NCBI GenBank assembly: GCA_026260175.1
Contig: JAKCWW010000080.1
Location: forward strand, 1-64,000
DNA length: 64,000 nt
Source of the DNA: Reticulitermes lucifugus
Taxonomy: Eukaryota; Arthropoda; Insecta; Blattodea; Rhinotermitidae
Direction: 5' to 3'
Position numbers and translations under genes: made by a program. This document shows positions 46,061 to 59,159 of the stretch, in pieces; within the stretch, counting starts at the first letter, position 1; each line of letters opens with the position of its first letter. Below the pieces are notes generated by a model. That model made no database searches. It saw only the letters and a list, made by a program, of their open reading frames with translations, and was not told the origin of the DNA.

Positions 46061-47351
46061 ATAGTATGAGACTTTTGTTAACTGTGTGTGTTATCTGTTC
46101 TTCTGACGACGTGTAGGATAATTGCCTACGTTAATCCAACGTTTTAGTGGATGAAATTGACAGAGGAGAAGAAACGGAGATAAAAAAAATAAAGATGCGA
46201 ACATTACTAATTCCCGTTGAATTTTAATAATATTCCTCACTAATGTTTAAAAGACATAAAAATGAATATCTCAGTAGTTGACACGTAAATGTTTGCTGTT
46301 GAAATTGGTTGAAATATTTCATGCGGATGACGTTACTGGAATTCGTTATAATCCATCTCTAGGTTACTAATTACAGTGAGAGTTTACTACCCTTTGATTT
46401 TTTAGGTTAATGGCAAGAGTCGCTTTAAATTGTAGCAGTCTTTAACTAAAATGCGCTTAAAAATAACAACTGCCATATTTGCGCTTTTGCTTCATATTGT
46501 ATATTACTGAAGGGTAGATACATACATTTAGTTCTTATTATTTGTTTAATAAAGATAATAATAATTTGTGTCAAAATTCCTCTCTTTTCTTTCCTTATTA
46601 AATACTCATACGTAAATTATGCATATTAGCTCATTTTGTATTTAGCGTATTCAGTTATATGCCACCCCAGTTAAATGTGTGTTTCGCGGATACGTGATGA
46701 ACTTCTTCAGAAATGAAAAGAGTGTACACACGCTAATGAGACTGTATTAAAATATGTCGACAAATTTTATTTGAAAAAGATGTCTTCAAAAACGTTGCCA
46801 TTAACACGAGGACTCTGATATGGACCAGTTATTGTTATTATCAGTCACTTAATGGCAGCAAACACGACATGAATAAGTACAATGTTGAGATTTTCCTTTA
46901 AGATGTATTACCGGTACGTGAGGGGGCTATGTCTGCACTGTGTTTAATGTGACCATTAACTGACTGGATGCCACGAAGGCTGATTGCAGTAATTAAAACA
47001 CACTCCAAGATATATCTGCCACGCAGTATGTAAGGCATGCTGATCGAAGTTTAAGATGTAGCCCATATATAAATTTGAAGTGCATTGTCTGTGAATGAAG
47101 TGAATGCGATTTTTGATGAGACGCAAATTAAAGATGTGTCTTAATACAACACAAATGTTGATGACATTAGTAATGGTAATAATAGCATTAATCTTTAAGA
47201 ACTTTTAAATGTTGTACTCTACTTATTTTCGTAAGATTGTGCCGATTATGTTGATTAATCTGCTGTTAAATACTTCAATTATGCTCTCGCAGAATTTTTT
47301 TTATTGAATCCGGTACTTGTAGGCTTTTCAAGGCTACTGAAATGCATAGAG
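46061..47351. other. Unannotated AT-rich stretch
   Basis: I see no gene or clear repeat. Confidence 0.5.
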
Positions 47352-47496
47352 AATACCTATGTACACTCTTGAAGTTACACCACTAAATACCCATGTACAC
47401 TGTTGAAGTTACACCACTAAATACCTATTTATACTCTTGAAGTTACAAGACTAAATACCTATGTACACTCTTGAAGTTACAACACTAAATACCCAT
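47352..47496. repeat. 34-bp minisatellite, about 4.3 copies
   Basis: The unit AATACC-TATGTACACTCTTG-AAGTTACACCACTA repeats head to tail at 47352, 47386, 47420 and 47454, with a partial fifth copy at 47488. Copies differ at only a few positions. Confidence 0.95.
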
Positions 47497-49577
47497 AATA
47501 AGGCCAGATTTTGAAATGAAATAAATCCTTCACTTCTCACACATTTTAAAATAGGCTATGCTTTTTGGAAGGGTCTAGGATATTAAATTACTTCACCTGG
47601 GCTAGCTAAACTTGTGTTATTGATAGTTTCTTCCTGTTACTTGCTTCGTCTCGCTTAAGATTTTACAAGTATCAGAAAAACCTAAACGCGTGTGTTTGTA
47701 GCTTGTGAATCCGAATACCCAGTGGAATAATGTTTCTGAATGTATGTATGCTTATCTTGGCGGAAATCTGTAGTCTATAGAGGCCTAATCTGACATACTT
47801 CTCTTCAGCCTTCATTCTTAATTGTAGACAAAGGCAACACAGTGACTAATGCCTTAAAAGGTCTTTGGTTACAGTTATTTTCAGTATAGAACGTGTCGAG
47901 TGTTGCTAAATACATAATCGTAAAGTTAACAACAATTATAACTTTAGAAAAGTCTTGTGAATCTTCGTCTATAAGTATTCACTTTTGTTTGTACTTCTAA
48001 GCCAACACGTATTTGAAAAACCTGTTTAGATTTACACAGTGTAAAAACGTACTGACTTTTTCAGTATGTTTTTTAAGTTTAGTATAATATGGAAATTTGG
48101 GAGAAGTGCAAATTGTTAATTATGTAAGACAAATAATTTTGAAAAATATCGAAATGTATTTCTTTGCGACAGTTATTTCCCGACAAAAATAGAGATGTGC
48201 AGAATCCATGTGGCTTTGAATTACATGTGGTTACATGATGGGACAATGAATCGAAACGCATGTGTATATTAGTAATCGACGTCTCTTTCAAAACGCACCT
48301 TTATTTGTAAATGTTGAAATAATCTACATAAACTCGAATAAAATATCAAATTTTCTGTTATAACAAAACCAGGTAAAGTCTTGAAGGCAAATGAAAAGCA
48401 ATACAGCTGAATTCGGCGAAATAATATGAATGAAGAGCAGATTCCGATCAGCGAAAATGCTTAAATTTGAAAATAGAGGAAACTCCTTAATCAGAGTGAT
48501 AAATAAGCACGTTTTTCGAAAAAAATCAACCACGACACTTTTGTAAAAAATGTGTCGATAAATCAATATATGTGCCATTGGACTAAGATAATAACGCTGG
48601 GTTTAATTAAAGGAAAACTTAAAACGAATCTTTTTCCAGTAGGGAAATGCGTGAATTTTAGTTTTAGTTACACACTAAGTCTGTCTGATCTATAGGTTTT
48701 GACAAGCGTTTAAAATCATTCGAATGCGAGCTACGTGGCAGCGTTCCTGTACGTAAACTTCCTGTGTCGGTTTCCGAAGCAGTAAGCATACACATTTTGC
48801 AAAATGGATGACAATGTTCCTTTGTTAAAAATATGTGCTTAATTCGGTAAAAATCATTGTCACTTTCAAAATATCTGACACTGCGGCGAAAAACAAGAAA
48901 ATATTAATATAAAATATTAATTTCTTTTGTCTTTTCTACAGCACTTTTCAACCTTGTGTCAGTTCTCATTTTCTAGCTGTAACAGCTTTAATTTTCTTTT
49001 GTTCTTTATTCCAATTTTCTTGCTTTCACCTATCGTCGACCGCACGATTTCTAAGCTCCACCCTAAAATAAGCACCTTGAACCACCAAATGGCTTTGTTT
49101 CGTTGCCTGCGCGAGCTGAAGCTTCTTATTGATAGGAGTGATTTTTGATAGAAGTTTCCGATTCGGCGGTTAGAACCTCCATTTGAAACATCTGCAGCCA
49201 ACCGCCAGGCTCAGCTTGAATCTCAATGAATATTATAAATGTGTAGTCGGTTCCTGTAGAAACTCGGCCTTGTCAGCTGGGCCTTGCCCGCACAGTGGAA
49301 AATAACCGTGCCGGAATTTAATAATAGCATAATATATGCTTTCGGCTGTGGAGGAATGTTATATACAAGGTCACAAGATGAGGAAATATGCTGGGCTCTC
49401 GTATGTCTATTCGAAGACCGGCTACCTTGAATACGGTTTTCGTGGTTTCCTCCAGTCTACTATAAGCTAATTTGGCAAATTTCACTTGAAAAGCATAAAG
49501 AATTAAATTTACTAACTGGATTCAAAATATATTTTCGAAATATTAAGAAATACAATGTAGAACAATTTTTAAACCTA

Positions 49578-49578
<1 letters not shown>
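47497..49578. other. Unannotated stretch
   Basis: I see no gene. Open frames on either strand near 48079-48578 and 48927-49201 have no recognisable domain. Confidence 0.5.

Positions 49579-49614
<36 letters not shown>
49579..49614. repeat. (ATT)n microsatellite
   Basis: About twelve uninterrupted ATT units. Confidence 0.95.
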
Positions 49615-49754
49615 TACAAGTGTGTAAAAATAGGGCTCACGTCTTTCGTGTTACTTATCTCTGAAACAATCACGTAGAATCAAAAACGTTTTATACTAAT
49701 AGTATACATATTCCGTGAAGTTGTTTCGCACAGAAATTTTTATTATTACCAACC

Positions 49755-50130
49755 ACCGCACAATCATTCTTTTTACTCCAACATGTTTCGGCTAACCATA
49801 GTAGCCATCATCAAGGAGTCGTTTTTTGCAGAGATATTACGCGTGGAATAAACATCGGGTACCACATCCAGGGGTGTCCACGCTACAAAACTAGCAGTGG
49901 CTTACAAGACAGACGTATGGAGACAGTTTTACATATATTTTATACTTTGTGTTTTATATATTATCGCACTATATTTTAATATCATGCATAATTTGAACTA
50001 CATAAAATTATTAGTGCTATGTAGTGACTACTGCTGTAAATCATTACTGTACATAGTAGCATTCATTGACATACTGTACGCAGCGCACCTCTGTAAAATG
50101 TTGCTCCCTGATGGCTTAGTGAAATAAGGT
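49755..50130. mobile_element. Foldback family 2 element, diverged copy
   Basis: The left end, read on the minus strand, carries ACTCC-TTGATGAT-GGCTA-loop-TAGCC-GAAACATGTT-GGAGT (49780-49819). The right part (from about 49850) resembles the right arm of the 7155-7864 element: AATAAACATCGGGTACCAC, TGGAGACAGTTTT and a closing GCTCCCTGATGG. The inner left arm is missing, so this is a truncated foldback. The 76-codon frame here belongs to the repeat. Confidence 0.7.
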
Positions 50131-53100
50131 CTGAGAATGTAAATTATTTTCATTTACTTTAGGATAGGGTCAGTTTTATGCTTTTGTAAATAGTATAATT
50201 AGTGTAGGCTCCATTAAAAATAGGGACTTTTTCATACATGAACTGCTATTAGCTTTTCAAAAGTGACTTTGCCGCATGGAGTTGGTTATTCTAAATTATT
50301 CCGGACGCGTGCTTCTATCTTTCTCTCTGTGATACACGAATACGCTAATTGCACGCGTTAACAGATCCGTTGTATAGGGGCTATTACAAAGCAAAGGAGT
50401 TCCTTCACAGTTCTATAAAATGTGGTGCTGCATGGTTCCTTATGATAGCCTACACTTAATCGAAACCAATTAAACGAATCAGTAATCCTAGCAGCAATTT
50501 AGACATAGCCCAATCTATCACAACGTTTTCAAAATTTATTTCAAATATTCTGAAATTTTGCGGACACTATTGTCTAAAATACTTCCTGGAGATGTTTCCT
50601 CAAAGGCAAATTCAGATTCCTTCTCACATTTGTTTTGTTTAAAGACGCTGTAAATGTCCTGAACTATATAGCGTGTGATGGTAAGACGACTGGTAAATGA
50701 TGTAGAATGAAGCCTTTGTGGTGTAATTTCAAGTACTCTACAGGGAGGGATTGAGAAATTATGAGCTTTTAGCAAGGATAGTCGTGTTTCGGCCGAGATT
50801 AGAAACACGCAATCCAAAATACAAAGCAAAAGATTTGCTGTTTTGTCAAACATATTTGGTTAAATTCAGTTCATCACCGGAAACAATTAATAAGCAGTTT
50901 AAAGTTAAACTTTCTTAAGACGTAACAAAGAAGTGTCCAATATTATTTCACTAGACGATCGATTCACTAATCTCATATGTATCCACGTCTAACCATTTGC
51001 AATGACGTCACTGATTTGTAACGAGGTGACTGTGCCCCGAAACAATGACTCAATTAATACACATATATCCGGAAAACTGAAATTTAACTGCTCACTTCGA
51101 ACTGTTAGAAGTCCGGACAATAATCAGTATAAATTGTGGGTGACATATCATGAAAACTTTCAAGACGAATTTACTTTTAAAACGTTATATATGTATATAT
51201 ATATATATATATGGGCACATATCTTTCACAGATCTGTAAGGATATCATTTTTCTCTTTCGTCCCCTTGTTCAGATAATTGATCATATTTTTAATTCTCTG
51301 GATCATTCTTTGTTAATTTAACATAATTAGAAAAATGTTAATCCCTGTTTTTAGATGTATAATTTTACTTAACAATTGAAAGCTCAATGTAACATGTAAA
51401 AATTGTGAATTTAGCCCAAGGTGTGTATTTATGCGTTCCGTAGATTCACAGAGCAAACAGTGGTTACTTTCCCATACAACATTAAATATTTGGATTTTAT
51501 AATAAAGGCAGAGGTTTTCTGTGAACTACGTAATTAATCCATAAACTTAGATTTGATGAGTTCCATTCTTTAAAGTGTTAATTACAATAAATTAACTTTC
51601 CACTATAAACATTCATAGAATAAATATCGAAACTTAGAGAGCAACTGCTGTGTTTACGGGTTGTCTGTTTCGTATAAAAAATTAGTACATGAACGTAAGA
51701 ATGTGTTGATAAAGTTATACAGACTTGAAAGATAGAACATTCCCTAAGAGGTGAGATTTTAAGAGCCAAATTCTAAGTAAAAATGTGAAAATAGAAACGG
51801 CGATGACATACATTATTGTGCAAAGATTCGACTGTAGGCACACAGATAATCATGCGAATTGTACCTGGGGAAGGCTTCCCTCAGGACACGTTCCAGAAAT
51901 CTTACAAGGTGAGTTAGACATTTTATGCGAAGATTCGGCCTGTCATATGGTGTCTGCATCATGCTGTGCGTGCCGTGACCTATTTGTTTATTAAGGGTGA
52001 ATAGACCTACCAATGAAAGACCAATAGTTGGTCATGAAAGTTTCGCAATCGTCTATTTCTTTTTAATATTTTACAATTTCTTCTATAATTTATGAAATGT
52101 ATTCACTTTCTTTAATGGGTTTTCAAAACCATAAATAGTTAAACAGTCTAAGACAGTGTTTAAAAAATAAATCAACATTCTCATTGCTTAATTTGAAACC
52201 AATATTGCTACCAATTTTCAGACGATCAGAAACCTGGTAAAATTATACTTTAGTCTAGGCGGTGCCCCATTTTTTGTAAAAGTGATTGTGCAATGCATTA
52301 AAGAGGGACAAAAGGAAGGATAAAAAAAGGACGGAGAGGTAGCGCAGCGCAGAGCAGCCGGACCTTTCCAGCGAGCTGTAATAATTCTCCACAGAGCTGT
52401 TGTTGCCCATCAAATATAACTCGAGGCTCCAAAATAATTGCATCCAAATGATGGGGTTGCGTTGAAGCCACGTCCAAAATAACAGGGTTCGGAAGATTGG
52501 GAAAAAGAAGACTGGTTTCTCCATAAGCCAATCCACTAACATTCTTCTTGCAGGGAGGAGTCACTTTAGATGAAGGAAGCCCGGAATAAAACGACGGAGA
52601 CTAGTAGAAAGATACATATATAGTTCATATTGGTCGTAATCCAAAATGGCTTCGAGGTTTAATGGTGTCCATTTTAATATCCCTCTCTCACCCCCCTTCT
52701 AACAAACATAATTTTTCCCTCAATCAAAAACACACCTATCACTCTATCAGCTATAATATATGTAGTATATAAAGATACGTCTTACAATTCACGGTTGCTG
52801 GAACAACGTGTAATTTGTCCGGGTAAACATACACTTACTCTACTGCCAGCAGCATAAAATAAAGTACAGGTCTGATACAGTTTACTCGATTATTACGGAA
52901 TTGCTACCTCGTAAAACGAGCTGAAACAAACAGGTCTTCTTTTTTAAAAATTGTGGCTTTAAAGCCATTTATTTGTTACATAATACTGTTTCGAGAGCAA
53001 CTGTTTAGAAAATAATAAAACAAATTATGTGAAATAAAGAAACAATTTTTTTTAATTGGGAAGAGAAATCAGATCTATTAGATCTGTTTAAAGGAGGCCC

Positions 53101-53491
53101 ACATGAATTTAATTTACCTATAAGTATGAAATAGTTCATGTGGATCTTAAAATGCTTAGGCATGCCAATACGTGTCAGGCAGATATGATGTGCAATCATT
53201 TAGTTTCCAAATGTAACTTTTCTTCAGTGAGTGTTTTAAAAATTTAATTTCTACTGTTTTTTTCACTTTTGTTCTTAAATGATTAACACTGTAGAGCAGA
53301 GTAATTCTTAAGAAGCTAATTCTTGTCAAATTAGTCGAGACTTTCTTTTCTTAATTAGTCTAGAATGATAAGATTTTCCGAAAACTCAGCACCGTCCACT
53401 CTTCGAAATATCGTTATAGACTACGTCTATGCCCATGTAAAGTATTAACTGTTGCTTTCTTAAGGTAATTAACTTTAATACTATTATGGTC
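50131..53491. other. Unannotated stretch with anonymous open frames
   Basis: I see no assignable gene. A 105-codon minus-strand frame at 50536-50853 and two overlapping minus-strand frames at 52255-52564 (one containing LLFPNLPNPVILDVASTQPH) have no domain that I recognise. A short TA tract lies at 51187-51211. Confidence 0.45.
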
Positions 53492-53626
53492 TCCTTGGAT
53501 ATAAAACCACGTGATTCGGTAGATAACCGACGTTTCGAAAAATTCTGCTCTGTCGACTTTCAATCTTCTACCCTGAAAATGTACTTAGAAGGTTCCTTAT
53601 AAACTGTAACACCTACGTGCAAAATT
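53492..53626. mobile_element. Small foldback with a degenerate motif copy
   Basis: CTCCTTGGATATAAAACCACGT on the left is roughly mirrored by ACGTGCAAAATTACAAGGAG on the right. Inside, ACCGACGTTTCGAAAAATTC and TCAATCTTCTACCCTG (minus sense) recall the family 1 motif. Diverged. Confidence 0.5.
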
Positions 53627-56600
53627 ACAAGGAGCCACGTGTCGGAAAACTTTATTTTCACTACTGTAAAAACCCAACGTCTCACCTTTTCTTCAATTGT
53701 TAGATTTATTGTTTTAGTTTATTATGTACTGCTTTTCGCTGGTTTGTTTTGCTTTTATGAATAAAGTGTAAGATGCATAAATTAAGAGGCACGACATTAA
53801 AACAACGGGAGAAAATATTTATTGGGAGGGACGGTTTTCCTATTACAAGTTTTAAATTTCTAAACCAGACAACCCAACAAATTGGTGTTGTGGTAAGGCT
53901 CCAGATATTTAACCGGTAGGTGCTGGAGATAGAATGGATCTTTCAACCAGAAACACGTGAGTCGGGTTACTTTCCTCTTCAAGTGAGGACGAAAACAGTT
54001 CCAATTTCCAAAATGTAATATTCTGTCGGAATATTTTATATATGTGCGTGTTGTGTGGTTTTAATCGAAATAAAGGCTGTCTTTATTCTTAACTCTGAAG
54101 TTTTGGAATTCGACCATAATTTTGTAACAATAATAATAGAATGGCGTTCGCCAAACTTCGACGCATCACCTCAATCTGCAAATGAAGCGATATATTTAAT
54201 TATATATTCTTCCAACAATATGGGTCTTCCCGCCAATAACATGAATACAGTTAATTTATTCATTGATTTGTCCATCGCTCTTGGAAATATGTGAAGAACC
54301 ATCATTTCTGATGACAGAAATATTTCCTGTCAATCTTACTCCAGAAGGTGCTCCCTAGGGCTAGGAGGGAAAGTGTTTCTTCCTGGACAAAGTTTCTGGT
54401 CAGCAGCACTGACTTACACGCCAGTAAAATATCTCATTTTACACAGCATTAACTATGTACTGTGATTAAACAAGGTTTAGTAAGTACAACGAATTTACAT
54501 CTGCTTTAATTTCTATTCTTGAAATGTTCCGTTTTTAACTTGTAACCCCTGATTTTCTGCCTCGGTTTACTGGCACATTGAAATTTAATATCCTCTGTTT
54601 TAATTTTATTCAGTGCTTAATAATTAGCCATGTTGGTATTCTTTAAAAGAGTTATTTTATTGTAATGTGATTTATGTCTAATTGTGACAGCACTATGCAC
54701 TTGAAGAATTTGGGTTGCTATAGACATTTAAAGGAGACACTAAATCTACCCATTTTCAAGTCGAGTCAAGTCCCCGGTGACTTCTGACGAAATTTATAAT
54801 ACAGGCCCACAGCTCAGAGGAAATAGATCTTTTGGGGAAACACAGCTTACGCGTACAAAGGGTAAGGGGCTGAAGGCCGTCAATAAGAGCTAAGCTTTAT
54901 GTTATATGATTGTATAACTTTAAGGCAACATGTTTCGGCTTCAGTAAAAAAGCCGTCATTAGACGAAATTAGAGTACCAAATAAAAGTCATCATGTAAAT
55001 TACATTAAACCATTATTCACGTTTGTATATATAGTTTACATACTTAGTACATATACTTTACATTTACGTAAGACAAGATAAGCTAAATTCATTAAACTTT
55101 TTTTTAAATATACAGGTTTAACGTAAAGTAACAAAATGATGGGTTTATAATTGAATAGTTAAAGAGTTAAACTCAATGTCTCGTACTTCCAGGCGAAAGT
55201 GAACATTCTGTAATATTCTGTAATATGTGTTGTTCTCTAACAGTTTGCATTAAATGTATATAGCAACGTAACATCAAACTTAGTAGTGACTGAGAGCCTC
55301 CACCCCTTTAGTCTACATATCTTCATCACAACGGGATGTCTGTCTAAAAATATTACGTGTAAAAAGTTTGCAAAGAAAAGTAATTCGCATTTGCTTTCAA
55401 TCTTTATGGAGATCTGATTTTTATTATTTTAATCTTGTGTACACGTTAAACGTCACTTGATATGCAATTGTGCATTTATTTTGAATGGCCATTTTATTTA
55501 TTTAATAATGTGGTTTCAAGTTCACTGTTTACAGATAAGGGAGATTGAAGTGTCGAATGACTGATTTATTGAAGGTTTAAATTTTGTGTTTTGGGTGGTA
55601 AATGACAGTCATAAAGAAGAATTATTTATAAAACAGATAAGGGTGTTAAATTTAGCTTTTAATATATGTTAAGTTTTCCAGAATTCCCATAATGCTAATC
55701 CTCAAGGACGTGTTTTTCATGTTCGCATATTTCTTCAGAGAATTCTGTAATATACGACTTCCGATTATAGAACAAATATTATCTAAGTATGAATAAGTCT
55801 TACTGGAGTCGTGAAAACAAAAGACGACTAGTCAGCGATCATAGTGAATCCTAATCTTATTCGACTCCTGCTGGCAGCAGTCAACACAAAAACCTTGTAT
55901 TATGGTGGCGTGTAAAATTATCTGTGATTTAGTACCACGCAACCACATGCGGTAAGTTCTGTAATTACAGTTCTGATCTACATATTACACCTGGACAGTT
56001 GATCATGTCATTTACATCTCAGCCTACACGTTTACAAGTTGTTCATTCGTGCATGTGGGAAAATTAAAGTTCGAAACAATTGTAGACTTACTCGAAAGAA
56101 AGTTCCTTTTATTTTTGATGATAGTGAAGGTGGTTACGTATAGATGTATGTTTTGATAATAATTTATTCTATACAGATAACACTGCTTTGCAAGTCAGTA
56201 TTTGAATTAAGGAAAGAGCATAGATTGAGAGTTTAATAAAACGTTTTTGCTACAATATTGCACCAAACCTTTGTTTGTGTGTCTAATTTATTTACACTAT
56301 ATTTCTTCCAGAAATTTAGATCGTTAAGGTCATTCCCAGGGATCGAATCATGTATGAAGAGACCATAATATAATAAATACGACATGTAACAAAATTTCTG
56401 TACACCAAAATTTTCATAAATTCAACATAAGTGTACCATATAAAATAACTTATTTGAAAGTGAAGTGAATTTTTGAGAACAGGCTGTTGAATAAAAATTT
56501 TGGCACTTGCACAGAAGGAAGTGGCAAGAAAATGATAAATCTGCATATTGAGAACTTCTATAATTTGTGTCCCTCGCCCAGTGTTAAAAGTGTTCAAAAT

Positions 56601-57184
56601 GAAGGGAGAATTAGATATGTGGAACACATAACAAACACAGCAGAAAAGTTAAATCAGTACAAATTTTCTTGGGGAAGCGTGAAGGAAAGGAAATATTTGC
56701 AACGCTGTTCGTAGATTACTTGATGGTAATTTTATGACATTCTCGATATGTCAGAAAATATAATGGTGAACATTCGGATGTTTGGTGAATGATGAAATAG
56801 GAGGATGTGACAGGAAGGTGTCGTGGCCTATTTTATATATTGGTCAGGGATTTGATTGAAGGGTCTGAGAAAAGCCTCAAATATTATTACTTATCATAAT
56901 TGGTATTCCGACCTAGATTCGAAACATGTTACGTAATACCACCGAAAATTTTGGCCAAGTGATTGGCCTCCTCCTTCTTATTATAGAGACTGCGGCTTCG
57001 ATTTCCTGTTAGGAGACCTCACGCCCTGGCTGAGATGTTTCATGACGTTTCTTAGTCCCTCGATATGATCTCAGGAGCTGTGCCTTATAAAAAAAACCAG
57101 CACTGTTTCTTTCGGCATCAGGATTCATCATTCAAAACGGTCCTCCATTTCACCTCCATTTAAATGCTATATGTAAGAGGAAAA
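53627..57184. other. Unannotated stretch with one isolated motif copy
   Basis: I see no gene. Positions 54932-54962 (minus strand) read CTAATGAC-GGCTT-TTTTACTG-AAGCC-GAAAC followed by ATGTT. This is an isolated copy of the hammerhead-like motif with a perfect five-pair helix. The open frames are unremarkable. Confidence 0.5.
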
Positions 57185-57470
57185 ACTGAAGAAAACACAA
57201 TGACGCTGATTGGTCAACCGAGGAATCGTGGCTCGATTCCCAACGAGCAGAATGCATTTATCTCTTTTTCAAAGCGTACCGAATGCCTCTGGTTTCCACC
57301 CAACCTCTTATTCAATGGGTACCGAGGGACGTTCCCCAGGTATTAAAGAGATCGTTACGTGAAGCTTACCATTCACTTCTATCTAATGCCCAGTTTAATA
57401 AAGCGTGGAGTTTTTCCTCCACTCCCCCATATCGTGCCCATGAACAACTTTATCTTTACCGAACCATGTG
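57185..57470 (+). mobile_element. tRNA-derived SINE, family B
   Basis: Head with GCTGATTGGTCAACCGAGG and GTGGCTCGATTCCCAACG. Body with CTTATTCAATGGGTACCGAG, GTTCCCCAGGTATTAAAG, CATTCACTTCTATCTAATGC and AAGCGTGGAGTTTTTCC in family order. Moderately diverged. Confidence 0.78.
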
Positions 57471-58389
57471 ATACAGCGTGTTAGGGCAGAGTTTTTAAGC
57501 AACTATTGAATGAGTGAACTTTCGACTGTTCAATGTATCTACAAATCCGGATGACGACAGATTGTCAGGAAATGATTGTATTCTATGATGTTACCTTCAC
57601 CATCAATCATTATTACCTACATTACCATCATTTACGTTTGGCACGTCATTATGAGAAAACAAACAATCCGTCTATTTCTTTAAAATCCTATGATGATAAA
57701 AACTGAATGTTAATACGAATTGTTTAAAAAGTATACCATGCATTGTGATGTCTTTTGGGGTGCCTAGCAAACACTACGGGGGCAATAGTATAATTGCAAT
57801 ATTGCATGAAAATCACACCTTCAGTGACATAAGTTCGTATCTATGGTTATTACCACGGTAATCTGTCAATATCATGCACGTCTAATAGATTTTAGGTCGA
57901 AATTATATAGCTTGAAGGCTAAACCAATTTATCGTGCCACTGAAGTAACAAAATTTATTTGACGTGTTGGTCATGGCAGTCTAAGAGTTCTGACGTCATA
58001 ATAATGAGAATTATGTTGTTCTCCGTTGTGCACCCCTCTTCCTTTTTGTGTTTCATGTGAAGGATATTGTGTGTCAAAAGTTGTGGGATTTGATGATATA
58101 TTAACGGGGAAACCTATAGGCAAGTTTACAATGTGCCGGAAATTTGAAAGTAGCGGAGGATATTGAATGACACCTGTCAGAACGTAACATGATGATTACA
58201 GTATTGAACGTCTAGTAATTGGGATTTTAACTGTGTAAGACCAATTTCAGCTGCCATAGGTTTTGTTCAAGGGGACTACCCTCATTAGAGCCAAACAGCC
58301 TGTGTAGGTAAAACTTCCTTTGCATGGTACATATATTTGTTTTTATTCAGGGCTGGTCAGTTAAATAACTATGTATTTACCTTGATTTT
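57471..58389. other. Unannotated stretch
   Basis: AT-rich; I see no gene or clear repeat. Confidence 0.5.
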
Positions 58390-58500
58390 AGGCTTCCGCC
58401 GCCATGTTGATGAGACCTGCGCTCGTCTGGGATATTACGCGGCGTCGTGTGGTAATTAAACAGTTACCACACCACGGGGAGTTTGATATTTGGTAAGATC
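58390..58500 (-). mobile_element. Truncated foldback family 1 arm
   Basis: TAGGCTTCCGCCGCCATGTT followed by GCTCGTCTGGGATATTACGC and GGCGTCGTGTGGTAATTAAACAG matches the outer part of family 1. The motif core is lost. Confidence 0.65.
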
Positions 58501-58665
58501 TCCTTCAACAAACATCGATTATAGTCCTACAAAGACATGGACATGTGAAAGACTATCTTGAATATTCTCGTAAAAGATGTTCTGAAAAAAATTTATTTTA
58601 CCATTTCGAATATTTATAATAAACCACTAAATTGTGAATATTTTTGTCCATAATTAGCTTATTAT

Positions 58666-58926
58666 TTTTTCCCTATGGCTAGACAGCCCCTAGGGGGCCT
58701 AGGCCTCCCCATTTTTCGAGGTTTCGTGATCGGACCATTTAGACACACCACATTCGGTAGGACTCCTCTGGACGAGTGACCAGTCCGTCGCAGAGACCTC
58801 TACCTGACAACACACAACAATCACAACAGACAGACATCCATGTACCCGGCGGGATTCGAACCCACAACCCCAGCAAGCGAGCGGCCGTAGACACACACCT
58901 TAGACCAAGCGGCCACTGGGATCGGC
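58666..58926 (-). mobile_element. tRNA-derived SINE, family A, with perfect 14-bp target duplication
   Basis: AATTAGCTTATTAT precedes (58652-58665) and follows (58927-58940) the insert exactly. The minus strand reads from CCGATCCCAGTGGCCGCTTG through GTGGGTTCGAATCCCGCC (box B) and GAGGAGTCCTACCGAATGTG to a short A tail. This is a full-length and probably young copy. Confidence 0.93.
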
Positions 58927-59159
58927 AATTAGCTTATTATAGCTGGGCCTAATTACTATGTAAAGTAAAGTTTCAATCTTCTGGCTTGGATAATACAGAG
59001 CCATGGAAGGTCAATAAAAAAGAGATAGCTAGTGCACCCAAAATATTTAAAGTTGTTCCTGCCCTGAATCAAGCACCACGCCAAGAAGGCATATGGGACA
59101 GTGCAAATGTAACTCCATGCATTTTTAACAGCAGCAAATAAATAGACATGAGTTTTCAG

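Noticed and set aside
58699-58896. Open frame on the minus strand near a box B
   Set aside because: Entirely inside the family A SINE with its target duplications.
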